A stretch of 39,369 nucleotides of DNA from Ideonella sp. MAG2 (GCA_004359425.1 PTEU01000002.1:739767-779135); one strand, 5' to 3'; positions 8,175 to 17,873 are shown, counted from the first letter of the stretch. Made by a program: numbers and translations. The notes: generated by a model from the sequence alone, not told the origin.

Positions 8175-8690
8175 ATGCGCCGCCACTTAACCTTGCTGGC
8201 AGGTGCCCTGGTGGGTACCCTGGCCTGGGCGGGCGGCGGTGTGCACGGCGACACGCAAACGGTGACGGGCCGCCAGATCGTGCTGCGGCCCGATGCCCCG
8301 GCCATCGCGCCGGTTCAGGGCGGTGCGCGCAGCCTTTACGTGCTGCATTGCGCCGGCTGCCACGGCATGGACGCCAGCGGCTCGGCCTTGGGCCGCGTGC
8401 CCGATATGCGGCGCGTGGGCGACTTTCTGCAACTGCCTGGCGGGCGCGAGTTCATCGTCAAAGTGCCTGGCGTGATGGGCTCCGGCTTGGACGACGCCCA
8501 GGTGGCCGCCGTCACCAACTGGGTGCTGGCCACCTTGGCCGCCCCCTCCCTCCCGCCGGGCCACCGGCCCTACGAAGCGGCCGAGATCCAACAAGCGCGT
8601 GCCAGCCCTCTGCTGGATGTGGCGGGCGAACGCTACCGCCTGGTGGGCGAAGCCCGCCAGCGCGGCCTGTCGCTCTCCACCGCCCCCTGA
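8175..8690 (+). CDS. Second monohaem cytochrome c, AADH operon
   Basis: A 171-residue exported protein. The signal peptide spans about residues 4-20 (LTLLAGALVGTLAWAGG) and the haem motif is Cys59-Ala-Gly-Cys62-His63. A GVMGSGLDDAQVAAVTNWVLATL segment provides the probable Met ligand. The gene begins 10 bases after the first cytochrome gene, and the two proteins share the LDD-QVAA layout, so they may have arisen by duplication. Its role as a further electron carrier for the amine dehydrogenase is inferred from position. Confidence 0.83.
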   Translation: MRRHLTLLAGALVGTLAWAGGGVHGDTQTVTGRQIVLRPDAPAIAPVQGGARSLYVLHCAGCHGMDASGSALGRVPDMRRVGDFLQLPGGREFIVKVPGVMGSGLDDAQVAAVTNWVLATLAAPSLPPGHRPYEAAEIQQARASPLLDVAGERYRLVGEARQRGLSLSTAP

Positions 8691-8751
8691 CTGCTTTCAA
8701 CCCACCCCAGAAGGGCCACCTCCACCAAGGCCCTCACCTCCGGAGACACCC

Positions 8752-10107
8752 ATGACTTTGACTCGCCTGTGTGTGGCCGCGCTGACCCTGTTGGGCAGCG
8801 CCGCCTTCGTTCACGCCGCCCCCAATCCCGCCGAATTAGGCAAGAGCCTGACCCCCATGGGGGCCGAAAAGGCGGCCAACAAGGACGGCAGCATCCCCGC
8901 CTGGACGGGCGGTGACATGAAAGCCCCCGCAGGCTGGAAGCCCGGCAGCGCCCGGCCGGACCCCTATGCTGCCGACAAGCCGCTCTTCAGCATCGACGCC
9001 AGCAATGCCGACAAATACAAAGACAAGCTGACCGAAGGGCAGATGGCCCTGCTGAAGACCAACAAGGGCTACCGCATGGACGTGTATCCCACGCGGCGGA
9101 CCTGCGGCTACCCCGACGCCGTCTACGACAACACCAAGAAAAACGCCACCGGCGCCAAGCTGGCCGCCAACGGCTACGACCTGGACAAGGCCATCAGCGG
9201 CGGTGTGCCCTTCCCGCAGCCCGAAAACGGTGCCGAGGCCATGTGGAACCACAAGCTGCGCTGGTTGGGCGAAGGCCGCATCGAGCGTTACTCGACCGTG
9301 TTCTCACAGCCCGGTGACGGCAAATTCGTACCCCTGGTGCAAGACCAATGGACGGTCACCCCAGGCGGCAACCTGGCCGGCAAGCCGCTGACCGATGGCG
9401 AGGGCGTGGAGTACCGACTGCTGAATGAAGTGGTGACCCCGGCCGCCCGCACTGGCGAGATGATCCTGATCCACTACTTCCTCTCCAAGGACAACGACGC
9501 CTGGCTGTACTTCCCCGGCCAGCGCCGGGTGCGCCGCGCGCCGACCTTCAGCTACGACAACCCCGTGCCCGGCTATGAGAACCTGCTGGCGGTGGACCAA
9601 TACCCCATGTTCGGTGGCCGCTTGGACCGCTATGACTGGAAGCTGGTGGGCAAGCAAGAGCTGATCATTCCCTACAACACCTTCAAGTTTAACGATCAGA
9701 ATAAGAAACTGTCAGAGATCTTCGGGCCAGACCACCCCAAACGCGACCTGATCCGCTACGAGAACCACCGGGTCTGGAAGATCGAGGCCACCGTCAAGGC
9801 CGGCCAGCGCCACACCTTCCCAAAGCGCACCATCTACCTGGACGAAGACACCTGGATGATGGTGGCGGCCGATCTGTACGACGCCCAAGGCAAGGTCTGG
9901 CGTGTGCAAGAGAGCTACCCCTATGTGGCCTGGGAGCTGCCGGCCTGTGTGTATCAGGGCTATACGGTCTATGACCTGAATGTGGGCCGATACATGGCCG
10001 ACAACATGCCGCAAGAAGGCAAGACCGATTGGCTGGCGGGTCGCGAGGGCCGCATCGACGCCAACAAGTTCAACCCCGATGAACTGCGCCGCGCAGGCTC
10101 GCGCTGA
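8752..10107 (+). CDS. DUF1329 family outer-membrane-associated protein
   Basis: A 451-residue exported protein of the DUF1329 family, which is distantly LolB/lipoprotein-carrier-like and of unproven function. The signal peptide is TRLCVAALTLLGSAAFVHAAP. The mature start AELGKSLTPMGAEKAANKDGSIPAWTGG and the later FPGQRRVRRAPTFSYDNPVPG, DRYDWKLVGKQELIIPYN and KRTIYLDEDTWMMVAADLYD are characteristic. I chose ATG 8752 because it follows CGGAGA; an upstream in-frame start would overlap the cytochrome gene. It is followed after 14 bases by its usual partner DUF1302. The set is often found with RND exporters and lipid or hydrophobic-substrate catabolism, so a role in handling hydrophobic compounds is plausible. 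Confidence 0.88.
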   Translation: MTLTRLCVAALTLLGSAAFVHAAPNPAELGKSLTPMGAEKAANKDGSIPAWTGGDMKAPAGWKPGSARPDPYAADKPLFSIDASNADKYKDKLTEGQMALLKTNKGYRMDVYPTRRTCGYPDAVYDNTKKNATGAKLAANGYDLDKAISGGVPFPQPENGAEAMWNHKLRWLGEGRIERYSTVFSQPGDGKFVPLVQDQWTVTPGGNLAGKPLTDGEGVEYRLLNEVVTPAARTGEMILIHYFLSKDNDAWLYFPGQRRVRRAPTFSYDNPVPGYENLLAVDQYPMFGGRLDRYDWKLVGKQELIIPYNTFKFNDQNKKLSEIFGPDHPKRDLIRYENHRVWKIEATVKAGQRHTFPKRTIYLDEDTWMMVAADLYDAQGKVWRVQESYPYVAWELPACVYQGYTVYDLNVGRYMADNMPQEGKTDWLAGREGRIDANKFNPDELRRAGSR

Positions 10108-10121
10108 GACCGGAGGATGAC

Positions 10122-11894
10122 ATGACCCACCCACGTCTGAACCGCATCGCCGCTGCCAGTGCCATCACCTGCCTGCTGGCCGCCACCACAGGCCCTGCTT
10201 GGGCCGTACGCACCACCACCGAGGGCGGCACCGAGATCGACTTCTCGACCACCCTGTCCTTTGGCCTGCAATGGCGGGCCGAGAAGCGCAGCCCTTTGAG
10301 TCTGGGCAATGACAACGGCGGCAAGGTGCCCACCGGCGCGCGCCTGGGCGCCACGCTGAACGGCCCCGGCGGGGAAGCTGCCGCCAACCCCGACTTCAAT
10401 GTCCTGAACGGCGACGACGGCAACCTCAACTATGACCGGGGCGACCTGGTCTCGTCAGCCCTCAAAGGCACGCATGAGCTGGGCGTCAAGACCAATGACG
10501 GCTGGCGCGCCCTGGTGCGCGCCTCCTGGGTGCTGGACCCCAAAGTCAAAGACACCCGTCGCACCGAGCTGTCCTCAGAGGCCAAGAAGATCGCCGCCCA
10601 GAACTTCACCTTGCTGGACGCCTGGGTCAGCAAGGACATGAAGTGGCTGGACGAGCGCACCGCCACCGTGCGTCTGGGCAACCAGGTGCTGTCCTGGGGC
10701 GAGGACATCTTCATCGTCGGCGGCATCAACTCCATCAATGCGTTTGATCTGCGCAAGCTGCACACCCCCGGCACCCAGGTCAAAGAGATCCTGCGGCCCG
10801 CACCCATGCTGAGCGTCAACGCCGGCGTCAGCGACACGACCAGCGTAGAGGCCTACTACCAGTTGCGCTGGAACGCCTTCCGCTTCGACCCGGTAGGCAC
10901 CTTTTTCTCGACTGGCGACGTGGTGGGCGCGGGCCAACGCCCGGCCTACATCCCCACCTCCGCGCTGGGCTGCAACCCAGCCTGCGGCGACATCGGCAGC
11001 GGCATCCAGCCGGGCATGAACGTGGTCGGCTTCGAGGGCGACAAAGTGCCGCCCAAGGGCGGCCAGTACGGCATGGCCTTGCGGCTCAAACCCAAGGGCT
11101 TGGATGCTGAGTTCGGGCTGTATTACGAGCGCTACCACGACAAGCTGCCCTTCACCACTTTATTCACCGACCCAGCCTACCTGAGCCAGAACGTGGCCAG
11201 CATCGGCTACTACAACGAGTACGGCAAAGACAAAGACCTGTTCGGTGCGTCGTTCAACACCAAGGCCGGGCCGGTGGCCGTGGGCGGCGAGATCTCCTAC
11301 CGCCCGCGCGACTCGGTGGCCATCGATGGCTCCGTGCCCTTGGCGGGTCAGTACAGCATCTTTGAAGCCGCCAATGCCGACAGCAAGGGCCGCATCACCG
11401 TGCGTGGCTATGTGGAGGAGCCCAAGTGGCAAGCCCACCTGACGGGCCTGTACTTCACCGAGGTCAACAGCCCCATGGGCGCCTTGGTCAAAGCCCTGGG
11501 CGCGGCCGAAGGCACGGTGTTGGCCGAAGTTGCCCTCACCCATTACCCCAAGCTGCGCACCAACAGCGTGCCCTACTTGATCTTCCCCAGCTATGAGTCG
11601 CCCACCAAGACCTCCTGGGGCTATGCGATGGAGTTTGACCTGAGCTACCCGCGCGTTTGGGGCACAGACTGGAACCTCACGCAAGCCACGGTCTTCACCC
11701 ACGACGTGGGCGGCATCTCGCCCAACACCTTGCCATTCGTCAAGGGTCGTCGCTCGCTGTTCCTGGGCTTTAACTTTGACCAGGGCTCGGTCTGGAAGGC
11801 GCAGTTGGGCTACACCCGCTTCTTCGGCGGCGGCCTGACCAACCTGCTGCAAGACCGTGACAACGTCTCAGCCAGTCTCTCTTACAGCTTCTGA
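10122..11894 (+). CDS. DUF1302 family outer-membrane beta-barrel protein
   Basis: A 590-residue DUF1302 protein. A signal peptide (residues about 8-30, ending GPAWA) is followed by a long stretch of alternating polar and hydrophobic strands, and the chain ends in an aromatic residue (SLSYSF), as outer-membrane barrels do. Family motifs include NDGNLNYDRGDLVSSALKG-like sequence near residue 98, RLGNQVLSWGEDIFIVGGIN and ISYRPRDSV. A strong GGAGG ribosome site lies at about 10112. Its DUF1329 neighbour is immediately upstream and the RND transporter follows after 5 bases, so all three are probably one transcript. Channel or uptake function is inferred. Confidence 0.88.
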   Translation: MTHPRLNRIAAASAITCLLAATTGPAWAVRTTTEGGTEIDFSTTLSFGLQWRAEKRSPLSLGNDNGGKVPTGARLGATLNGPGGEAAANPDFNVLNGDDGNLNYDRGDLVSSALKGTHELGVKTNDGWRALVRASWVLDPKVKDTRRTELSSEAKKIAAQNFTLLDAWVSKDMKWLDERTATVRLGNQVLSWGEDIFIVGGINSINAFDLRKLHTPGTQVKEILRPAPMLSVNAGVSDTTSVEAYYQLRWNAFRFDPVGTFFSTGDVVGAGQRPAYIPTSALGCNPACGDIGSGIQPGMNVVGFEGDKVPPKGGQYGMALRLKPKGLDAEFGLYYERYHDKLPFTTLFTDPAYLSQNVASIGYYNEYGKDKDLFGASFNTKAGPVAVGGEISYRPRDSVAIDGSVPLAGQYSIFEAANADSKGRITVRGYVEEPKWQAHLTGLYFTEVNSPMGALVKALGAAEGTVLAEVALTHYPKLRTNSVPYLIFPSYESPTKTSWGYAMEFDLSYPRVWGTDWNLTQATVFTHDVGGISPNTLPFVKGRRSLFLGFNFDQGSVWKAQLGYTRFFGGGLTNLLQDRDNVSASLSYSF

Positions 11895-11899
11895 TCCGC

Positions 11900-14143
11900 A
11901 TGTTGGAACGCTTTGTCGCGCAGCTCACGCGCCTGATCTTTGGCCACCGAGCGGCCTTGCTGCTGGCCTTGGCCGTGCTCACCGTCATCATGGGCGGCTT
12001 GGCCGCGCGCCTGCACATGACGGCGGGCTTTGGCAAGCAATTGCCGCTGGGCCATGAGTACACCGAGACCTTTCAGCAATACCAGGGTCAGCTCTTCGGG
12101 GCCAACCGTCTGGTGGTGGTGGTGCAGGCCAGAAAGGGCGACATCTGGACGCCTGCGGTGATGGCCAAGCTCTCTGCCGTCACTCAGGCCGTGCTGTACT
12201 TGCCGGGGGTGGACAGGCGCTCGGTGGCCTCGCTGTGGACGCCCAACACCCGCGTCATGCAGGTCACCGAAGAGGGCTACGAAGCCCGCGACGTGATCGG
12301 CGGCGATGTCACGCCCGAGCGGCTGGATGCGGCAGCCATCGCGCGCATTCGGGACAACGTGATCCAAGGCGGCTATGTGGGCTCGCTGGTGGCCAATGAT
12401 TTCTCCGGCGCCATGGTCACCGCCGACCTGCTGGAAGTGGACCCCGCCACCAAGCAGCCGCTGGACACTTTGGCGCTGGGGCGCTCGCTGGAGGCCGAGC
12501 TGCGCAGCAAGTTCGAAGACGCGCAGGTTGAGATCCGCATCATCGGCTTTGCCAAGCAGATCAGCGATGTGGCCGATGGTGCCAACTCGGTGATGGCCTT
12601 CTTTGGCCTGGCCTTTGTGCTGACCGCCTTGGCCGTGTACTGGTACTGCCGCTCCTGGGCCTTCACCGCCACGGCCCTGGTGTGCTCGCTGACCTCGCTG
12701 GTCTGGCAGTTTGGCAGCTTGAGCTTGCTGGGCTATGGCCTGGACCCACTGGCCGTGCTGGTGCCTTTCTTGGTGTTCGCCATCGGCGTGTCCCACGGGG
12801 TGCAGCAGATCAACGCGATTGCACGGGGCATTGGCGAAGGCCAGAGCGTTTTTGAAGCCTCACGCGCCAGCTTTGGGGCCCTTTTGGTGCCCGGCACCAT
12901 GGCCTTGGTCACCGCCTTCGTGGGCTTTGCCACGCTGCTGCTGATCCCCATTCCCATGATCCGCGAGCTGGCCATCACCGCCTCGCTGGGCGTGGCCTAC
13001 AAGATCATCACCAACTTGATCATGCTGCCCGTGGTCGCGTCCTACGTGCGCTTAGGCGCGGACTACGGCGCCATCATGCAGCGCCTGCGGGTGCACCGCG
13101 AAGGCGTGGTGGCCGTGCTGGGCCGGGTGGCTGAGCCGGCCAACGCCCGCAAGATGGTGGCCTTTGGCCTGCTGCTGACCGTGGCCGCCATCTGGGCCGG
13201 GCATGACCGCGTCATTGGCACCGTGCGGCCCGGCGCACCAGAGCTGCGCGAGGACGCGCGCTACAACCGCGACGCGGTAGGCATTGCCTCGACCTTCTCG
13301 GTCGGGCTAGATGTGCTGACCGTGGTGGTCGAGGCCCCGGCCGACAGCTGCCATGACTTTGCCCGCATGAGCGTCATCGACGACCTGGCCTGGCAGTTGG
13401 CCAATACCGAAGGCGTGATCGGCACCGCCGCCCTGCCGCAACTGGTCAAGTTGGGCGCAGCGGGCTTCAATGAGGGCAACCCCAAGTGGGGTGACATGCC
13501 ACGCGACGCCCGCTCCATGGCCAGCTTCATCGGCCTGGTGGGCGAGGGCTCGGGGCTTTATGACCCGCGCTGCACGGTGCTGCCCGTGCATGCCTACCTG
13601 GCCGACCACAAGGCCAGCACCATCAGCCGAGTGGTCGATGTGGTCAAAGACTACCGCCAACATGAGCCCCTGGGCGAGCTGAAGGTGCGCCTGGCCAGTG
13701 GCAACGCCGGGGTGCAAGGCGCCACCAATGAGGTGCTGGCCGCCACCGAGCTGCCCATGATGCTCTATGTCTACGCCACCATCGTGGCCCTGGTGGCCCT
13801 GACCTACCGCGACTGGCGGGCCGTGGTCGCCTGCTGTGTGCCGCTGACGGTGGCCACCTTTGTGGGCTATTGGTTCATGAAGGTACTGGACATTGGGCTG
13901 ACCGTGGCCACCCTGCCGGTGATGGTGCTGGCGGTAACCGGGGTGTGCTCCCATCAAGGCCAGGTCGTGTTGGTGGGCTTGGACGGCACCCTGGCCGTTG
14001 GCCGCGCGGACGCCGCACGTCTCGACCTCTTACCCCTGCAAGACAGGGCAAGTCTGCATAGCGTCTGGCCCCTGGATGGCCGCACACTGGCGCTCGCTAC
14101 AGCCACCGGCCCCCGCACGCTGGCGTGGCCTCAAAAGGGTTGA
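11900..14143 (+). CDS. RND-family exporter fused to the tail of a YCF48-like protein
   Basis: Residues 1 to about 680 form an RND-superfamily transporter of the MmpL/HAE3-like type associated with DUF1302/DUF1329 genes. It has an N-terminal helix, a periplasmic loop and helix bundles (AFVLTALAVYWYCRS, VLVPFLVFAIGVSHGVQQ, TLLLIPIPMIRELAITASLG). The second bundle breaks off after LDIGLTVATLPVMVLAV (about 13935), where the family continues GIGVDYA and roughly 120 more residues. Instead there is a soluble tail (GQVVLVGLDGTLAVG, then LDGRTLALATATGP) resembling the C-terminus of a YCF48/BNR propeller protein, the fourth usual member of this gene set. This looks like a deletion that kept the frame, not an evolved fusion. 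The ribosome site is weak, suggesting coupling to the upstream gene. Confidence 0.75.
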   Translation: MLERFVAQLTRLIFGHRAALLLALAVLTVIMGGLAARLHMTAGFGKQLPLGHEYTETFQQYQGQLFGANRLVVVVQARKGDIWTPAVMAKLSAVTQAVLYLPGVDRRSVASLWTPNTRVMQVTEEGYEARDVIGGDVTPERLDAAAIARIRDNVIQGGYVGSLVANDFSGAMVTADLLEVDPATKQPLDTLALGRSLEAELRSKFEDAQVEIRIIGFAKQISDVADGANSVMAFFGLAFVLTALAVYWYCRSWAFTATALVCSLTSLVWQFGSLSLLGYGLDPLAVLVPFLVFAIGVSHGVQQINAIARGIGEGQSVFEASRASFGALLVPGTMALVTAFVGFATLLLIPIPMIRELAITASLGVAYKIITNLIMLPVVASYVRLGADYGAIMQRLRVHREGVVAVLGRVAEPANARKMVAFGLLLTVAAIWAGHDRVIGTVRPGAPELREDARYNRDAVGIASTFSVGLDVLTVVVEAPADSCHDFARMSVIDDLAWQLANTEGVIGTAALPQLVKLGAAGFNEGNPKWGDMPRDARSMASFIGLVGEGSGLYDPRCTVLPVHAYLADHKASTISRVVDVVKDYRQHEPLGELKVRLASGNAGVQGATNEVLAATELPMMLYVYATIVALVALTYRDWRAVVACCVPLTVATFVGYWFMKVLDIGLTVATLPVMVLAVTGVCSHQGQVVLVGLDGTLAVGRADAARLDLLPLQDRASLHSVWPLDGRTLALATATGPRTLAWPQKG
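13930..13942. other. Deletion junction between the RND gene and a YCF48-like gene
   Basis: The coding sequence switches from a transmembrane helix of the RND family (PVMVLAV) to a soluble repeat-protein tail with no membrane character. The remaining transmembrane helices of the exporter and the front of the propeller protein are missing. The exact joining base cannot be set by eye; the switch lies within a few codons of 13935. Confidence 0.6.
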
Positions 14144-14145
14144 CC

Positions 14146-15123
14146 ATGGCCCAGATAGTTGAACACCTGTCCCGTGATGTGGACGATCAAGCTCAGGCCT
14201 TGGACGGCTGGCAGCAACGCTATGAGCAGCTCAGCGCGGGCCGTTTTGAGGGCCATGCTTGGCAGTTGGTGATGAATGAAGGCACGCTGCTGCGCGAGCA
14301 CACCAATCGCCATCTGCGTGAGCAGATCACCCCACCACCCGGGCACTTGGTCTTGGCGGTGCCCTTGGCCGTGATGCCCGGGTCCACCTTTGGGGGCCGC
14401 CCTCTCGACAGGGAGTCCCTGCTCATTTTTGGGGCCGACGACGAGTACGACCTGGTGTCGGCGGGGGAGTTGGATCTGATAGGCCTGTCGGTACACCGCG
14501 ATGTGGTGGCGGGGCTGGCCCCTTCCAAGGTGGAGTGGCTGGAGCGGGCGCAGCAGGAGCGCAATTTGGGTCTGTGCCCAGACTCTGCCAGTGCCATCCG
14601 CCAGATGCTGTTGGCCGTCACCAGCCAGACGGAAGAGGACGGCGCACTGGATCGCCTGGCCCACACGCCCCATGCCCAAGAGCTGCTGACCGCCACCCTG
14701 ACTCAGACCGTGATCCTGGCCATGCACAGCCAAGACAGGCATCAGGCCCAGACGATTCCGCGCCGGGCCGACACCCGCTTAAAGGTGGTGAAGCGCGCCA
14801 TCGACTTCATGCGCAACCATTTGCAAGACGACATTGGCATTCCCGAGGTTTGCGCGGCGGCCTTTGCCAGCCGCCGCAGCTTGCAGTATTGCTTTGAAGA
14901 ATTTTTACAGACCACCCCGCAGGCCTATTTGCGGGCACTGCGCTTGAATGAAGCTCGGCGCGCGCTGAAGCTGCACAGTGATCGCCCCATCACCACCATT
15001 GCCAGTGACCTGGGGTTTTCAAGTGCCAGCCATTTCACCCGTCACTACAAGCTGATGTTCGACGAGCTGCCCTCGGAAACCCTGAGGGCTTGCAGCCTGG
15101 GCCCCAGCACCACTCTTTTCTGA
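14146..15123 (+). CDS. AraC-family transcriptional regulator
   Basis: A 325-residue regulator. The C-terminal ~105 residues carry the two-helix AraC DNA-binding domain: FMRNHLQDDIGIPEVCAAAFASRRSLQYCFEEFLQTTPQAYLRALRLNEAR, then ITTIASDLGFSSASHFTRHYKLMF. The N-terminal two thirds resemble an EutR-type sensing domain of unknown ligand. ATG 14146 is chosen because AAGGG lies before it and an earlier in-frame ATG overlaps the preceding gene. It sits directly between the exporter set and an acyl-CoA synthetase and probably controls one or both; no binding site could be identified. Confidence 0.85.
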   Translation: MAQIVEHLSRDVDDQAQALDGWQQRYEQLSAGRFEGHAWQLVMNEGTLLREHTNRHLREQITPPPGHLVLAVPLAVMPGSTFGGRPLDRESLLIFGADDEYDLVSAGELDLIGLSVHRDVVAGLAPSKVEWLERAQQERNLGLCPDSASAIRQMLLAVTSQTEEDGALDRLAHTPHAQELLTATLTQTVILAMHSQDRHQAQTIPRRADTRLKVVKRAIDFMRNHLQDDIGIPEVCAAAFASRRSLQYCFEEFLQTTPQAYLRALRLNEARRALKLHSDRPITTIASDLGFSSASHFTRHYKLMFDELPSETLRACSLGPSTTLF

Positions 15124-15132
15124 GAAGTCCTC

Positions 15133-16830
15133 ATGAGCGATCACAGCCTCCGTCTGCCCCAACAAGGCTTGTCCCTGGTGCAGGGCAGCACCCACCAAGC
15201 CCTGAGCGATGCCACCGTGTTCGGCGTGCTGGCCAAGAGTGCCCAACGCTACCCGCACCGAGATGCGGCCGTCTTTAGGCAAGCCGGGTGGCGTTGCACC
15301 TGGGTCGAGCTACAGCAAGAGGTGGAGGTTTGCGCCGCCGGTCTGCAAGCCATAGGGGTGCAGCAGGGCGATAGGGTCGGCATCTGGGCTCCCAACCGGC
15401 CAGAGTGGTTGATCACCCAGTTCGCCACCGCGCGCTTGGGAGCCATCTTGGTCAACATCAACCCAGCCTACCGCCTGGCCGAGCTGGAGTACGCGTTGAA
15501 CAAGTCTGGTGTGAGCGTGCTCATCACGGCGGCCGCCTTCAAGAGCAGCAATTACCTGGGCATGCTGCAAAACCTGGGCGTCGGCCACCCGGAGGTGCCC
15601 CAGCGCCTGCCCAGTTTGCGTCAAGTCATCCGCATGGGCGCTGAGGCCACGGCCGGCATGATGAACTGGGACCATTTGATGGCCTCTGGCCGCAGCGCTT
15701 TGGCTCAGGGCAAAACCCTGCCCGCCGTCGATACCCTGCAGTGCCACCAGGCTATCAACATCCAGTTCACCAGCGGCACCACGGGCGCGCCCAAAGGGGC
15801 CACGCTGACGCATCACAACATCGTTAACAACGCCATGGCCGTGGCCGACTGCATGCGCTTGACCGAGCTGGACAGGCTGTGCATTCCGGTACCGCTCTAC
15901 CACTGCTTTGGCATGGTGCTGGCGGTGCTGGCCTGCACGGTGCGTGGCTCGGCCATGGTCTTCCCCGGTGAAGGCTTTGAGCCCCGCGAGACCTTGCTTG
16001 CCGTGCAAGCCGAGCGCTGCACCGCCCTGCATGGCGTGCCCACCATGTTCATTGCGGAGTTGGACCACCCCGACTTCAGCCAGTTTGACCTGAGCACTTT
16101 GCGCACGGGCATCATGGCCGGCGCGCCCTGCCCCATCGAGGTCATGCGCCGTGTGCAGGCTGATATGAATATGAAGGAAGTGACCATTGCCTACGGCATG
16201 ACGGAAACCAGCCCCGTCTCCTTCCAGAGCGCCACGGACGACCCCCTGGACAAGCGTGTCACCACCGTGGGCCGCGTGCTGCCGCATCTGCAGTGCAAGA
16301 TCGTGGACGAGCAAGGCCAGATCGTGCCCGTGGGCCAAAAGGGTGAGTTGTGTACCAAGGGCTATTCGGTGATGCAAGGCTATTGGGATGACCCCGAGCG
16401 CACCGCAGACGCCGTGCGCGACGGCTGGATGCACACCGGCGACTTGGCCACACTGGACGAGCAGGGCTATTGCAATATCGTGGGTCGGGTCAAAGACATG
16501 GTGATCCGCGGCGGCGAAAACATCTACCCGCGCGAGGTCGAGGAGTTTCTGTTCCGCCACCCCAAGGTGGCTGCGGTTCAGGTGTTTGGCGTGCCCGACG
16601 AGCGCTATGGCGAAGAGCTGTGTACCTGGATCATCACCAAACCGGGCCAGGCTTGCACCGAGGATGAGATTCGCGCCTTCTGCCGCGAGAACATCGCCCA
16701 CTACAAAGTGCCGCGCTACATCCGCTTTGTGGATGAGCTGCCCATCACCGTCACGGGCAAGCCGCAAAAATTTGTGATGCGCGAGCTGATGATGCGGGAG
16801 CTGGGCTTGAGTGTGATGGTGACGGCCTAG
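15133..16830 (+). CDS. AMP-dependent acyl-CoA synthetase
   Basis: A 565-residue ANL-superfamily ligase that activates a carboxylic acid to its CoA ester. Motifs: P-loop [16 protein letters not shown] around residue 213, [11 protein letters not shown] around 354, [14 protein letters not shown] around 435, [22 protein letters not shown] around 453 and the C-terminal lysine in [14 protein letters not shown]. It is distinct in sequence from fadD of this window and closer to fatty-acyl-CoA synthases of medium-chain or aryl-acid type. The gene starts 9 bases after the AraC gene. Since AADH yields arylacetaldehydes, an arylacetate-type substrate is conceivable, but the sequence does not decide this. 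Its stop overlaps that of the convergent gene by four bases (16827-16830). Confidence 0.87.
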   Translation: MSDHSLRLPQQGLSLVQGSTHQALSDATVFGVLAKSAQRYPHRDAAVFRQAGWRCTWVELQQEVEVCAAGLQAIGVQQGDRVGIWAPNRPEWLITQFATARLGAILVNINPAYRLAELEYALNKSGVSVLITAAAFKSSNYLGMLQNLGVGHPEVPQRLPSLRQVIRMGAEATAGMMNWDHLMASGRSALAQGKTLPAVDTLQCHQAINIQFTSGTTGAPKGATLTHHNIVNNAMAVADCMRLTELDRLCIPVPLYHCFGMVLAVLACTVRGSAMVFPGEGFEPRETLLAVQAERCTALHGVPTMFIAELDHPDFSQFDLSTLRTGIMAGAPCPIEVMRRVQADMNMKEVTIAYGMTETSPVSFQSATDDPLDKRVTTVGRVLPHLQCKIVDEQGQIVPVGQKGELCTKGYSVMQGYWDDPERTADAVRDGWMHTGDLATLDEQGYCNIVGRVKDMVIRGGENIYPREVEEFLFRHPKVAAVQVFGVPDERYGEELCTWIITKPGQACTEDEIRAFCRENIAHYKVPRYIRFVDELPITVTGKPQKFVMRELMMRELGLSVMVTA

Positions 16831-17873
16831 GGCAGATCCCGCTCCAGCGCCAGGTACACGTGGTGCAGGTTGCGCTGGTGTAGGTCGGGGTAGCCCTTCC
16901 AGGTCGCGTAGGCGGGCATGGGGACTTCGTGGCTGATCTGAGCCAATGTGACACCCCGAAGCAGCGCGCTTTTGACCTGAGCTTCGATCTCTTGGAGGTA
17001 GCCGTGCTGGGCCCGCCACAGCGCGCTGTCTCCGGGAGGGCCATGCCCCGGGATGATGCGCGTCATCGGCTGCTCCGCCAAGGTGTGCAAGGCCACTCGC
17101 CAGGGCGCTAGTTGCCCATCGCGCAAGTCGGGCACGTGCTGGTGGTCGATCAAACCACCGGCGATCAAACTGCCGCTGCGGGCGTCCCACACCACCACAT
17201 CCCCGGGGCCGCTGCTGTGCCCCAGGTAGAGGATGTCCAGGCGGCGGCCGATCCAGTCGCCCGAGACACTGTCATCGAACAACCAGTCCGGCTGTATCAA
17301 CTCCGTATCCGCCATGGCCTCCTTGCCCAAGGTGTGGCGCAATCGCTCTAGGCACACCGCGCATCGCGCGGCCATCAATTGGGCGTTGGCACGGTGCATC
17401 CATACCGGCACACCGGCCTCTTGAAAGGCTTTGGCCCCAAAGATGAACTCGGGCTGGGCGTGGGTCAGCAAAACCGCACGCACCGGCAGCGGCGTGAGTT
17501 GCCGAACCGCCCGCAACAGGGCAGCGCCGTGCCGATAAGAGGTGCCGCTGTCCACCACCAGCACACCCTTGGGGCCCAGCAGCACCACCGCATTGCCCAC
17601 ACGGCCCTGATTGGCAGGCGACGCCGGGCCGGGCGTGCCAAGGGCCAGATAGAGCCCTTCGGCAACAGGGTGCAGGCTGAGCACATCGGGCTGTGTGCCG
17701 AGATGGGTGCAAGCCGCCAACGCCCAGACACCACCTGCCCAGGCCCAGACGGTGAGCCAGCGTAGCAGGCCAAACCATCCGAGCCTAAGAACACGGCCCG
17801 CTGACGATTGCGTTCCGGTCGGGCAGGGTTTGTCGATGCCTTGCGACAAGCTCAAGGTGAACGCTTCAACCAT
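16827..17873 (-). CDS. Quinoprotein relay system zinc metallohydrolase (MBL fold)
   Basis: A 348-residue metallo-beta-lactamase-fold protein of the group found beside PQQ dehydrogenases. A hydrophobic segment near residues 33-55, ending in LAAC, suggests a lipoprotein or membrane anchor. The fold shows [21 protein letters not shown], the unusual metal motif [14 protein letters not shown] in place of HxHx[29 protein letters not shown] and PGHGPPG. The replacement of the classical HxHxDH by HAQPEFIFG is typical of this subgroup. The first ~24 residues derive from a dispersed repeat, yet no later ATG is available. It lies 15 bases after the SoxYZ-like gene and forms with it the tail of the formaldehyde-oxidation transcript. 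Its substrate is unknown. Confidence 0.82.
   Translation of the reverse strand: MVEAFTLSLSQGIDKPCPTGTQSSAGRVLRLGWFGLLRWLTVWAWAGGVWALAACTHLGTQPDVLSLHPVAEGLYLALGTPGPASPANQGRVGNAVVLLGPKGVLVVDSGTSYRHGAALLRAVRQLTPLPVRAVLLTHAQPEFIFGAKAFQEAGVPVWMHRANAQLMAARCAVCLERLRHTLGKEAMADTELIQPDWLFDDSVSGDWIGRRLDILYLGHSSGPGDVVVWDARSGSLIAGGLIDHQHVPDLRDGQLAPWRVALHTLAEQPMTRIIPGHGPPGDSALWRAQHGYLQEIEAQVKSALLRGVTLAQISHEVPMPAYATWKGYPDLHQRNLHHVYLALERDLP
17834..17869. repeat. Dispersed intergenic-type repeat at the start of the metallohydrolase gene
   Basis: On the minus strand the sequence reads GCGTTCACCTTGAGCTTGTC followed by GCAAGGC. This closely resembles the widespread proteobacterial extragenic repeat whose core is CACCCTGAGCTTGTCGAAGG. 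It encodes the [16 protein letters not shown] start of the metallohydrolase. Either the element inserted in the leader and now supplies the start codon, or the true start is different. No second copy was found in the window. Confidence 0.45.

Noticed and set aside
15310..17190. 626-codon open frame on the minus strand
   Set aside because: Opposite the acyl-CoA synthetase and overlapping the metallohydrolase in another frame; no recognisable domain.
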